Source: JAJXZJ01 sp050012855 (GTDB lineage Bacteria; Verrucomicrobiota; Verrucomicrobiia; Limisphaerales; J093). Taken from it: a stretch of 64,000 nt of DNA. Each line of letters opens with the position of its first letter. Positions within the stretch are counted from its first letter, which is position 1. Where the stretch lies: positions 32,980 to 96,979 of the forward strand of contig JBEKGJ010000011.1 in NCBI GenBank assembly GCA_050012855.1. Reading direction: 5' to 3'. This document shows, piece after piece, positions 36,736 to 44,586 of this stretch. Below the pieces are notes generated by a model that searched no databases, was not told the DNA's origin, and worked only from the letters and a program-made list of their open reading frames with translations. The position numbers were made by a program, and so were the translations under genes.

Positions 36736-37761
36736 GTGGACAGTGACTCCAGCAACAACGAGTCCCGGACGCCGCTCCGCATGGTGCCGTGCCCGGCCTG
36801 CGGCGCGACGTTATTTATCCCCGGCGACCTTGCGCCGCTGAGCACGGTCCCCTGCACCAAATGCAATGCGCCAGTGATGATGCCGATGCGGTTGCGGCAG
36901 TTCGAGTTGCGTTCCCCCATCGCCTCCGGCGGCATGGGCACCGTGTATCGGGCTTACGACACCACGCTGGAACGCGAGGTCGCCGTCAAACTGATCAAGA
37001 AGGAGCTGATGGCCGACCCCCAGGCGGTCGGGAACTTCGCCCGTGAAGCCCGGGCCTGTGCGCAACTCAACCACACGAACATCATCCACATCTACACGTT
37101 CGACGAATTGGACGGACAGATCTACCTCGTCATGGAACTGGCCGACCGCGGCAGCCTCGACACCCGCATCGAGAAAGGCCAGGTGAGCGAGTTGATGGTG
37201 CTGGACATCGGAATCAAGGTGGCCTCGGCGCTCGACACCGCCCTCAAGCACGGCCTGCTCCACCGCGACATCAAGCCTGGAAACATCCTGTTCAACGCGG
37301 ACGACGAGCCGAAACTGGTGGACTTCGGCCTGGCCCGCCGGACGGACGCGGAGGACGAACACGACGGCACCGTCTGGGGAACGCCCTACTACATCGCGCC
37401 GGAGAAGATCCGCCGCGAGCGCGAGGATTTTCTCTCGGACATGTACAGCCTGGCCGGAACGCTCTACCACGCCATCACGCGCCATGTCCCTTTCGAAGCG
37501 CCGACCATCGAGGAGGTCGTCGCCGCCCACGTCCACACCCCGCTCACGCCGCCGAACCGGGTCGTGCCCGAAATCACGCAACCGACCAGCGACGCCATCG
37601 TCCGTGCGATGGCGAAGAACCCGGCCGACCGCTTTCAAAGCTACGACGAATTTCGCATGGTGCTGGAGGCGGCCCGCAGCCAGTTCCTGGTCAGCCATTT
37701 GATGGGCCGCCACCCGGTGCCAGCCACCACCGGCGGGCTGAAATCCTGGTTTGGCCTCTGA
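36736..37761 (+). CDS. Ser/Thr protein kinase with N-terminal zinc ribbon (341 aa)
   Basis: GTG 36736 starts 3 nt after the preceding stop. Residues 15-50 form a zinc ribbon with two CxxC knuckles (Cys19/22 and Cys40/43). The kinase domain follows: Gly-rich loop IASGGMGTVY, Lys85 (VAVK), catalytic HRDIKPGN (Asp178), DFG (196-198) and APE in YIAPEKIR. The activation segment is short. The C-terminus has no transmembrane helix or sensor repeats, so this is a soluble PknB-like kinase, unlike the many membrane-anchored ones in this phylum. The substrates are unknown. Confidence 0.92.
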   Translation: MDSDSSNNESRTPLRMVPCPACGATLFIPGDLAPLSTVPCTKCNAPVMMPMRLRQFELRSPIASGGMGTVYRAYDTTLEREVAVKLIKKELMADPQAVGNFAREARACAQLNHTNIIHIYTFDELDGQIYLVMELADRGSLDTRIEKGQVSELMVLDIGIKVASALDTALKHGLLHRDIKPGNILFNADDEPKLVDFGLARRTDAEDEHDGTVWGTPYYIAPEKIRREREDFLSDMYSLAGTLYHAITRHVPFEAPTIEEVVAAHVHTPLTPPNRVVPEITQPTSDAIVRAMAKNPADRFQSYDEFRMVLEAARSQFLVSHLMGRHPVPATTGGLKSWFGL

Positions 37762-37767
37762 TCGCCG

Positions 37768-37923
37768 CCCCCACCGGGCAGTATCCTGATTTGGTGAGGC
37801 GAGGCTCTGACGAACCGGCTCGCGAGGACCTGTCTGCCGCGGCCTGTTTGCGTACCGACCCGCACAGGCAGGCACAGGCAGGCTCCCCACCGGCAAGCCA
37901 AATTGGGGCATTACCCCCACCGG
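37768..37923. mobile_element. MITE-like inverted-repeat element, copy 2, with 10-bp target duplication
   Basis: The element (37778-37913) starts with the same 16 nt as copy 1, GCAGTATCCTGATTTG. It ends CAAATTGGGGCATTAC if the first base of the right duplication is included, which matches the right end of copy 1 at 14 of 16. A direct repeat CCCCCACCGG flanks it (37768-37777 and 37914-37923). The inside differs from copy 1 and holds a CCGGCTCGCGAGGACC repeat core (37815-37830). The other half of that core (CCCCACCGGCA) appears only after a further insert of AGGCAGG-type repeats (to 37895), a nested arrangement. Confidence 0.75.
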
Positions 37924-37975
37924 TTGCATTCCCGCCGCGCGGGTGTAGCGTGGTCGTGGAGCGAAAGGAACTGCC

Positions 37976-38173
37976 ATGAAAGCCGAGAAAAAACACCCCG
38001 TGGCTCAGCCGCAACCATTCACGCCGGGCCTCACACACGACCAGGTTCGCCAGCACGCGTTCAAGCTGTTCCGCGACAAGCTGGAGCACGGCAGCCTGAG
38101 CGTCGAAGACTGGGTGCTGGCGGAGAAGGATCTCCTCTCCACGCTGGGTGCTGAGGACGTCACGGCCCGGTAG
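37976..38173 (+). CDS. Small DUF2934-like protein (65 aa)
   Basis: ATG 37976 is preceded by AAAGGAA. The protein MKAEKKHPVAQPQPF... contains DQVRQHAFKLFRDKLEHGSLSVEDWVLAEKDLLS. This is similar to the helix-turn pattern of DUF2934 (IRxRAYxLWExxG...EHWLxAExEL). The function is unknown. It is a good small-gene candidate because of the ribosome site and the family-like pattern. It lies convergent with sdhB, about 70 nt away. Confidence 0.62.
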   Translation: MKAEKKHPVAQPQPFTPGLTHDQVRQHAFKLFRDKLEHGSLSVEDWVLAEKDLLSTLGAEDVTAR

Positions 38174-38243
38174 TTGCGCCTGGGCAAAACGAACGGCCGG
38201 CAGCCCGCAACGGACGCCAGCCGGAATCGCCCGACACGCGAAA

Positions 38244-38990
38244 CTACTCGCCCTTGAGGATCGCCACCGCGTAGTCGCGGTTCATCTTGGCGATAAAGGA
38301 CAACGGAATCTCCTTCGGGCAGACCGCCGCGCAGGATCCGGTGACCGTGCAGTTGCCAAAACCGGCTTCGTCCATGGCCGACACCATGCGGGCCGCACGC
38401 CGGTCCTTCTCGACCTTGCCCTGCGGCAGCAGATTCAGGTGGGAAACCTTCGCCGAAACGAAGAGCATGGCGGACGCGTTCTTGCAGGCGGCCACACAGG
38501 CGCCGCACCCGATGCAGGCCGCGGCATCCATCGCCTTGTCCGAGTCCCGCTTGGAAATCGGGATGGCATTGCCGTCCGGAGTGCCGCCCGTGTTCACCGA
38601 GATGAAACCGCCCGCCTGAATGATCCGGTCGAACGCGGTGCGGTCCACGATCAGGTCGCGGATCACCGGGAACGGCCGCGCCCGCCAGGGTTCGATGGTG
38701 ATGGTCTGCCCGTCCGTGAAGTGCCGCAGGTGGAGCTGGCAGACCGTCGTGCCGCGATGACCGCCGTGCGGCACGCCATTGATGACGAGCGAGCAGGCGC
38801 CGCAAATGCCCTCCCGACAATCGGAGTCGAACATGATCGGCTCCCGGCCGGAGGCGATCAGTTCCTCGTTCACAACATCGAGCATCTCCAGAAACGACAT
38901 GTCGGCAAGGATGTCCCGCGCCGGGTAAGTCTCGAAACGGCCCGGCGAGTTCGCGTCTTTCTGACGCCAGACTTTGAGGGTCAGGTTCAT
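38244..38990 (-). CDS. sdhB: Succinate dehydrogenase/fumarate reductase iron-sulfur subunit
   Basis: The subunit passes electrons from FAD to quinone. The N-terminal ferredoxin domain has the 2Fe-2S ligands in DCREGICGAC and a later Cys (TVCQLHL). The C-terminal domain has CIGCGACVAACKNASAM and CTVTGSCAAVCPKEIP for the 4Fe-4S and 3Fe-4S clusters. The gene overlaps the flavoprotein stop by 1 nt (TAATG), so translation is coupled. Length 248 aa. The order C-A-B matches Bacillus-type and delta-proteobacterial complexes. Confidence 0.97.
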   Translation of the reverse strand: MNLTLKVWRQKDANSPGRFETYPARDILADMSFLEMLDVVNEELIASGREPIMFDSDCREGICGACSLVINGVPHGGHRGTTVCQLHLRHFTDGQTITIEPWRARPFPVIRDLIVDRTAFDRIIQAGGFISVNTGGTPDGNAIPISKRDSDKAMDAAACIGCGACVAACKNASAMLFVSAKVSHLNLLPQGKVEKDRRAARMVSAMDEAGFGNCTVTGSCAAVCPKEIPLSFIAKMNRDYAVAILKGE

Positions 38991-40906
38991 TACTTGTAAC
39001 TCCTCGTGCTCATGTGGACTTCGTCGTAAACGAGCGGTTCCTTGTGCAGAACCGGCGGCTGGTCGGCGCCCTTGTATTCCCAGGCCCCAACGAAGGCGAA
39101 GTTCTCATCGTCGCGCCTGGCCTCGCCGTCCTCCGTCTGGAACTCGGTGCGGAAATGTCCGCCGCACGACTCCCGCCGCATCAGGGCATCGGTGCAGAGC
39201 AGTTCGGCCAGTTCCATGAAATCGCCGACGCGCCCGGCGTACTCGAGCGCCTGGTTCACCCCGCCCACTTCGCCCGTAACGTTCACGTTCTTCCAGAATT
39301 CTTCGCGCAGTTCCGGAATGCGCTTCAGCGCCTCCTTCAACCCGGCTTCGTTGCGCGCCATGCCGCACTTTTCCCAGAGCAGCCGGCCCAACTCGCGGTG
39401 CAGGGACAGCACCGTGCGCTTGCCTTTGCTGGCCAGCAGCCGCTGCGTCCGCGCCGCCACTTCCGCCTCCACGCGCTTGAACTCCGGATGGCTGGCCGGC
39501 TGCTTCGCCGGCTTGGTTGACACGAAGTAATGGCCGATCGTGTAAGGCAGGACGAAATACCCGTCCGCCAGGCCCTGCATGAGCGCGCTCGCACCCAGGC
39601 GGTTCGCGCCGTGGTCCGAGAAGTTGGCCTCGCCGAGCACGAACAAGCCCGGGATGGTGCTCATCAGGTTGTAATCCACCCAGAGCCCGCCCATCGCATA
39701 ATGGGCCGCCGGGAAGATACGCATCGGCGTCCGGTAGGCGTTCTCGCCGGTGATGCGCTCGTACATCTCGAACAAATTGCCGTAGCGCTCGCGGATCGTG
39801 TCCTCGCCCACACGCTTGATGGAATCGCTGAAATCGAGGTAAACGCCCAGTTTGGTCGGCCCCACCCCGCGGCCCTCATCGCAGACTTCCTTCGCCGCCC
39901 GGCTGGAAATGTCGCGAGGAGCCAGGTTGCCAAAGCTCGGATACTTCCGCTCCAGGTAGTAGTCGCGGTCCGCCTCCGCAACCGAATTTGGATCCTTGTC
40001 GCCGTCCTCCTTCCGCTTCGGCACCCAGATGCGACCGTCGTTGCGCAGGGACTCCGACATCAACGTCAGTTTGGACTGGTGGTCGCCGCTCACCGGGATG
40101 CAGGTCGGGTGGATCTGCGTGTAACACGGATTGGCAAAGGCCGCGCCGCGTTTGTAGGCGCGCCAGATCGCAGTGGCGTTGCAGCCCTTCGCGTTCGTCG
40201 AGAGGAAGAACACGTTGACGTAGCCGCCGGTCGCCAAAACCACCGCATCACCGGCAAACGACGCAATCTCACCGGTCACCAAATCCCGCACCACGATGCC
40301 CTTGGCCTGGCCGTCAATGACCACCAGGTCGAGCATCTCCGTCCGCGGATGCATCTTCACGGTCCCCAGGCCGATCTGCCGGCTTAGCGCCTGATAGGCT
40401 CCCAGCAGCAACTGCTGGCCGGTCTGGCCGCGGGCGTAGAACGTGCGCGAAACCTGCGCCCCGCCGAACGAGCGATTGTCGAGCAAACCGCCGTATTCAC
40501 GGGCGAACGGCACGCCCTGCGCCACGCACTGGTCAATGATGTTCACGCTCACCTGCGCCAGCCGGTGAACATTCGCCTCGCGCGACCGGAAGTCGCCGCC
40601 CTTGATGGTGTCGTAGAACAGCCGGTAAACACTGTCACCGTCGTTGCGGTAGTTCTTGGCGGCATTGATGCCGCCCTGCGCGGCGATGCTGTGGGCGCGG
40701 CGCGGGCTGTCCTGGTAGCAGAAACACTTGACGTTGTAACCCAGCTCCGCCAGCGAGGCGGCCGCCGAGGCGCCAGCCAGGCCGGACCCCACCACCAGCA
40801 CGTCAAACCGGCGCTTGTTCGCCGGGTTGACCAGCTTGATCTCGAATTTGTGCTTGTCCCACTTCTGGGCGATGGGACCGGCGGGAATTTGGGCATCCAA
40901 TTTCAT
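38990..40906 (-). CDS. sdhA: Succinate dehydrogenase/fumarate reductase flavoprotein subunit
   Basis: The protein carries covalent FAD and the dicarboxylate site. FDVLVVGSGLAGASAAASLAELGYNVKCF is the dinucleotide-binding motif. The segment SPRRAHSIAAQGGINAAKNY contains the His that usually binds FAD. GLVTGEIASFAGDAVVLATGG-like and HPTCIPVSGDHQSKLTLMSESLRNDGRIWVP segments carry the active-site residues. The length of 638 aa is typical for the epsilon/Bacillus-type enzyme. It sits 1 nt after sdhC and overlaps sdhB. Confidence 0.97.
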   Translation of the reverse strand: MKLDAQIPAGPIAQKWDKHKFEIKLVNPANKRRFDVLVVGSGLAGASAAASLAELGYNVKCFCYQDSPRRAHSIAAQGGINAAKNYRNDGDSVYRLFYDTIKGGDFRSREANVHRLAQVSVNIIDQCVAQGVPFAREYGGLLDNRSFGGAQVSRTFYARGQTGQQLLLGAYQALSRQIGLGTVKMHPRTEMLDLVVIDGQAKGIVVRDLVTGEIASFAGDAVVLATGGYVNVFFLSTNAKGCNATAIWRAYKRGAAFANPCYTQIHPTCIPVSGDHQSKLTLMSESLRNDGRIWVPKRKEDGDKDPNSVAEADRDYYLERKYPSFGNLAPRDISSRAAKEVCDEGRGVGPTKLGVYLDFSDSIKRVGEDTIRERYGNLFEMYERITGENAYRTPMRIFPAAHYAMGGLWVDYNLMSTIPGLFVLGEANFSDHGANRLGASALMQGLADGYFVLPYTIGHYFVSTKPAKQPASHPEFKRVEAEVAARTQRLLASKGKRTVLSLHRELGRLLWEKCGMARNEAGLKEALKRIPELREEFWKNVNVTGEVGGVNQALEYAGRVGDFMELAELLCTDALMRRESCGGHFRTEFQTEDGEARRDDENFAFVGAWEYKGADQPPVLHKEPLVYDEVHMSTRSYK

Positions 40907-40907
40907 G

Positions 40908-41624
40908 CTACTTCAACGCCTCCTTTCCGTAACCCAGGAGAATCGCGACCGGAATCGAGGCGTAGCCGGCCACCAACACCCACGCGGCGGCCGTGGCAAA
41001 ACGGTCAAGGCGCGGCCCCCACACCTCGTTCTTGAGACCGAGCGACTGGAACATCGCCCCCACGCCGTGCCCGAGGTGCAGACAAAGCAAGGAAACCGCC
41101 ACGAGGTAGAACCCCGCCACCACCGGGTTGGCAAAGCCCACGACCATCATCTTGAACACGTCGTGGCAGACGGTGCCGTTCTTCAACGTGGTTTCAAACG
41201 TGTGGAAATCCTGGCCGGTCAGGTTCACCCCCGGAGCCTGCACCGTGTAGTGCAGCAGGTGGAACACCACGAAGGCCGCGATGACCAGCCCGCTCCAGAT
41301 CATCGTCCGTGACGCATAGCTCGCCGCCGGGAATTGCGCCTGCTGGTAGCCGACCGGCCGGGCCGACCGGTTCGCCAGCGTCAGCGTCACCGCCGACCAG
41401 ATGTGCAGGGCCAGGAGCGCCAGCAATCCCAGCCGGGCGACCCAGAGGAGATCGCCCAGGCCCTGTAGAAAGTGCGCGTAGCGGTTGATGGCCTCGGGGC
41501 CGAGAAAGATCTGCAGGTTGCCCACCATGTGTCCGGCGACAAACAGGAACAGGCCGACACCGGTGACCGCCATGAGGTACTTCCGGCCCAGCGACGACCG
41601 GAACAAACGACCAAGAAGTTTCAT
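40908..41624 (-). CDS. sdhC: Succinate dehydrogenase cytochrome b subunit (five-helix, B-type)
   Basis: ATG 41624 gives MKLLGRLFRSSLGRKYLMAVTGVGLFLFVAGHMVGNL. Five hydrophobic segments are visible with His residues in helices I (GHMVGN), II (LHIWSAV), III (FHLLHYT) and V region (LHLGHGVGAMFQSLG), matching the diheme fused membrane subunit. No separate sdhD is needed. The frame is open to 41699, but the extra residues lack a membrane start. The promoter is probably in the AT-rich stretch at about 41745-41780. Confidence 0.94.
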   Translation of the reverse strand: MKLLGRLFRSSLGRKYLMAVTGVGLFLFVAGHMVGNLQIFLGPEAINRYAHFLQGLGDLLWVARLGLLALLALHIWSAVTLTLANRSARPVGYQQAQFPAASYASRTMIWSGLVIAAFVVFHLLHYTVQAPGVNLTGQDFHTFETTLKNGTVCHDVFKMMVVGFANPVVAGFYLVAVSLLCLHLGHGVGAMFQSLGLKNEVWGPRLDRFATAAAWVLVAGYASIPVAILLGYGKEALK

Positions 41625-41744
41625 GCGTTCAATGCCGCCCGCCGCGCCACGTCCAGCCGCGCCGGGTTTCCACCGTTCAAATTCACATCCTTCATGCAAT
41701 CAAGAAGCGCTAGTAAAGGGACGGCCCGCCGCCGCGTCAATCGG

Positions 41745-41790
41745 GCGGATCAAGTATTAGCTTGACTGCCGATGATAATTAGTCGTGCGA
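41745..41790 (-). promoter_or_regulatory. AT-rich island, probable sdh promoter region
   Basis: A locally AT-rich stretch (ATTAGCTTGACTGCC and GATAATTAG) lies about 130 nt upstream of the sdhC start in an otherwise GC-rich spacer. It contains TAATAC-like and TTATCAT-like hexamers on the minus strand without a perfect 17-nt spacing. It is the best place for the sdh promoter but no single start is proven. Confidence 0.3.
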
Positions 41791-41829
41791 CATGCCTGAC
41801 CAGCCCGGCGCTTCCCCGCCCGGCCCGCC

Positions 41830-42225
41830 TCAGGGATAGGCATGGTCCAGTTGCTGAAAGCGCTTGAACACCGGCGAGTTGGTCGGAATTCGCTGCTTGA
41901 TCGTGTTGAGCACCCGCCGCGCCTCCGCCGGGCTCTCCCGCCCCGCCAGCAGCACGTAGTCCAGCTCGATGTCGGTCAGCCGCGGCTCCTCCACCTCCGC
42001 CCGGTGCTTCCGCAGCCAGTCGTGCAGACCGTCGGCGCCACCCCGTTTAGCCTCCTCGAAGGAGGCTTCCAGTTCGAACGGCAGCCCACGCAATTTGCCC
42101 GGCGCATACCGCGGCGGGCTGTCGGTGGTGCTCTTCTCCGCCATCGCATGCCGGGCATAATCACGAAACTTCAGCCCAAGCACCACGACGACGGCGATGA
42201 TGATGATGGAAATGACGGCTTTCAT
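41830..42225 (-). CDS. Small single-pass membrane protein (131 aa)
   Basis: One N-terminal helix (MKAVISIIIIAVVVVLGLKF) is followed by a soluble charged tail with helical stretches (FEEAKRGGADGLHDWLRKHRAEVEEPRLTDIELDYVLLAGRESPAEARRVLNTIKQRI). Its start overlaps the murA stop by 4 nt (ATGA), so it is co-translated with murA. I recognise no family. A cell-wall-related role is only suggested by the neighbour. Confidence 0.78.
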   Translation of the reverse strand: MKAVISIIIIAVVVVLGLKFRDYARHAMAEKSTTDSPPRYAPGKLRGLPFELEASFEEAKRGGADGLHDWLRKHRAEVEEPRLTDIELDYVLLAGRESPAEARRVLNTIKQRIPTNSPVFKRFQQLDHAYP

Positions 42226-43484
42226 GCTTCAACGACGCGCTGGACCCGGGCTCCGAGCCGGCGCAGTTTCTCATCCAGCTTCTCATATCCTCGGTCAAGA
42301 TGGTAGATGCGTTTCACGCGCGTCTCCCCTGTCGCCACCAGCCCGGCGATCACCAGCGCCGCCGAGGCCCGCAGGTCGCTCGCCATGACGGGAGCCCCGC
42401 TCAGCCGCGTCACTCCCTTCACCACTGCGCTCGGGCCCTCGATCGTAATCTCCGCCCCCAGCCGCGTCAGCTCGTTCACGTGCATGAACCGCGACTCGAA
42501 AATGCGCTCGGTGATGATGCTGATGCCGCGCGCCTGGGTCATCAGCACCATCATCTGCGCCTGCGCGTCCGTCGGGAAGCCCGCATAGGGCTGGGTCGTC
42601 ACATCCACCGGCCGCAGGCTGCGAACACCGCGGATGGCCAGCGCTCCGGCGGTCTGCTCCACCCGCACCCCCGCCTCCCGCAGCTTGTCCAGCACCGCGT
42701 GAAAGTGATCCGGCCGGGCCCCGCGCAACGTCACCTCGCCCCGGGTCGCAGCCGCGCTGATCGCGAACGTGGCCGCTTCGATCCGGTCCGGGATGACCCG
42801 GTGCTCCGCCCCGTGCAATTCGTGTACGCCGGTGATCGTCACCGTCGGGCTGCCGGCCCCGACAATCCTGGCTCCCATCGCGTTGAGGAAGTCAGCCAGG
42901 TCCACCACTTCCGGCTCGCAAGCCGCGCTCTGGATGACCGTCACGCCCTCCGCCAGCGTTGCCGCCATCATCACGTTCGCCGTGCCCAGCACCGTCGGGC
43001 CGGCCCGGCCGCCCAGGAACATGTCCGCGCCGACCAACCGCCGGGCTTGGGCGCAGACATAACCGCCGTCCACGGTCACCTTCGCGCCGAGCGCCCTCAT
43101 TCCTTTCAGGTGCAGGTCAATCGGCCGCGAGCCGATCACACACCCGCCGGGCAGGGAAACCTTCGCCTCGTGCAACCGCCCCAGCAACGGACCGAGGATG
43201 CACACCGAACCGCGCATTTTGCGGACCAGGTCGTAATCGCCGAACCCTTTGATCCGACCCGCCTCCACCGTCACGGTGTCCCCGTGCGCCCGCACCTTCG
43301 CCCCCGTGGACGACAGGATGCGTCCCATGAAGGCCACGTCACTCAGATTCGGAACCCCCCGGACGACGCAGGGTTCGCGGGTCAACAGCGTCGCCGCCAG
43401 GATCGGCAAAACCGCGTTCTTCGCGCCGCTGATCTGCACTTCCCCGTGCAGGGGCACTCCACCTTGGACCACCAGGCTATACAT
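42222..43484 (-). CDS. murA: UDP-N-acetylglucosamine 1-carboxyvinyltransferase MurA
   Basis: The enzyme makes the first committed peptidoglycan precursor from UDP-GlcNAc and PEP. SGAKNAVLPILAATLL opens the fold and carries the catalytic Lys. LPGGCVIGSRPIDLHLKGMRALGA carries Cys115, the residue alkylated by fosfomycin. So this protein should be fosfomycin-sensitive (inference from the Cys). FPTDAQAQMMVLMTQA and SDLRASAALVIAGLVA follow. The length of 420 aa is standard. prmC is 47 nt upstream on the same strand and the small membrane gene overlaps downstream, forming prmC-murA-ORF. Confidence 0.96.
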   Translation of the reverse strand: MYSLVVQGGVPLHGEVQISGAKNAVLPILAATLLTREPCVVRGVPNLSDVAFMGRILSSTGAKVRAHGDTVTVEAGRIKGFGDYDLVRKMRGSVCILGPLLGRLHEAKVSLPGGCVIGSRPIDLHLKGMRALGAKVTVDGGYVCAQARRLVGADMFLGGRAGPTVLGTANVMMAATLAEGVTVIQSAACEPEVVDLADFLNAMGARIVGAGSPTVTITGVHELHGAEHRVIPDRIEAATFAISAAATRGEVTLRGARPDHFHAVLDKLREAGVRVEQTAGALAIRGVRSLRPVDVTTQPYAGFPTDAQAQMMVLMTQARGISIITERIFESRFMHVNELTRLGAEITIEGPSAVVKGVTRLSGAPVMASDLRASAALVIAGLVATGETRVKRIYHLDRGYEKLDEKLRRLGARVQRVVEA

Positions 43485-43531
43485 GTCGGCAATTCGTCAT
43501 GATCGCTCAAATCGCAACCGCGTGGACTTTT

Positions 43532-44392
43532 TCACGTCGCTGGCGGACGTGCAATCAGGAACCGATCCCGCCCGGACAGGTCCGCCACCAGCGGTTCCGT
43601 GCCCCAGCCGCGCGCGGCGAACACGGCTTCCACCGCCCTGCCCTGTCCGTCGCCAAACTCCATCATCAGCCGGCCGGCCGGCTGCAGGAACGCGCCTCCT
43701 TCCGCCGCCAGCCGCCGGACACAGTCCAGCCCGTCCGGTCCGCCATCCAGCGCCAGCCGCGGATCGAAGTCCCGCACTTCGGGTTGCAGCGTCGCAATTT
43801 CCGCCGTTGGGATGTAGGGCGGATTGGCCACCGTCAGATCGAACCGCACTCCCGCCGGCAACGCGCCGAACCCGTCACCCTGGAAAAAATGCACCCGCCC
43901 GTCCAACCCGTGGCGCGCCGCGTTCGCCCGGGCAACTGCCAGCGCCGCCGGCGAGACATCGAGCGCATGGACAACCGCGGCCGGACACTTCGCCGCCACC
44001 GCAATCGCCAGGCAGCCGCTCCCGGTGCCGAAGTCCAGAACCGTCGCGGGTTGCGGGTTGAGCATGGCGAGAAGCTGCCAGGCCCGCTCGGCCAGCAGTT
44101 CGGTTTCCGGGCGCGGGATCAACACATCACGATTGACGGCGATTTCAAAGCCACAAAACGACGCCGAGCCAGTCAGGTGTTGCAGCGGCTCGCGGTCGCC
44201 GCGGCGGCGGACCAATTCACGCAGCGTGGCCAGCTCCGGCCCGGTCAATGGCCGCTCGAAATTGAGGTAGAGCTGCAACCGCGGCAGGCCGAGCACGTGC
44301 GCCAGCAACAGCTCGATCTGGAGACGGGGCGATTCCACGCCCTTCTTCGCCAGATAGTCCGTGCTCCGCTGGATGACTTCGAGGACCGTCAC
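43532..44392 (-). CDS. prmC: Peptide chain release factor N5-glutamine methyltransferase PrmC
   Basis: PrmC methylates the GGQ glutamine of release factors RF1 and RF2. The helical N-terminal domain (1-100) ends at VLIPRPETELLAERA. The SAM site VLDFGTGSGCLAIAVA and the catalytic NPPY (residues 190-193, ANPPYIP) are present. GPDGLDCVRRLAAE follows. The length of 286 aa is typical. The 5' side faces the hyp cluster across a repeat-rich spacer. Confidence 0.95.
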   Translation of the reverse strand: MTVLEVIQRSTDYLAKKGVESPRLQIELLLAHVLGLPRLQLYLNFERPLTGPELATLRELVRRRGDREPLQHLTGSASFCGFEIAVNRDVLIPRPETELLAERAWQLLAMLNPQPATVLDFGTGSGCLAIAVAAKCPAAVVHALDVSPAALAVARANAARHGLDGRVHFFQGDGFGALPAGVRFDLTVANPPYIPTAEIATLQPEVRDFDPRLALDGGPDGLDCVRRLAAEGGAFLQPAGRLMMEFGDGQGRAVEAVFAARGWGTEPLVADLSGRDRFLIARPPAT

Positions 44393-44438
44393 GGTGCGAG
44401 GTTAATGCGACGCGCCGTGGTGCAAAGCCCAAAGTCGG

Positions 44439-44522
44439 ATTCGCCCCTCGCAATTCGCCCCTCGCAATTCGCCCCTCGCAATTCGCCCCTCGAAACTCGT
44501 CACTCGAAACTCGTCACTCGAA
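44439..44522 (+). repeat. Tandem 14-bp repeat, six units
   Basis: Four units of ATTCGCCCCTCGCA (the fourth ending GAA) are followed by two of ACTCGTCACTCGAA, from 44439 to 44522. The array fills much of the spacer between divergent prmC and hypD. The related CTCGCAATTCGCAATTCG tract occurs at 16696. Slippage could alter its length between strains. Confidence 0.85.
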
Positions 44523-44586
44523 ATTCTCCGGTGGAACGTCCCGCTTGACGGCCTGCCGCGGCTTCGCGACGGTTGACCCGCATTCC

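Noticed and set aside
44439..44522. CRISPR array
   Set aside because: Units of 14 bp are directly adjacent with no spacers, and no cas genes are present.
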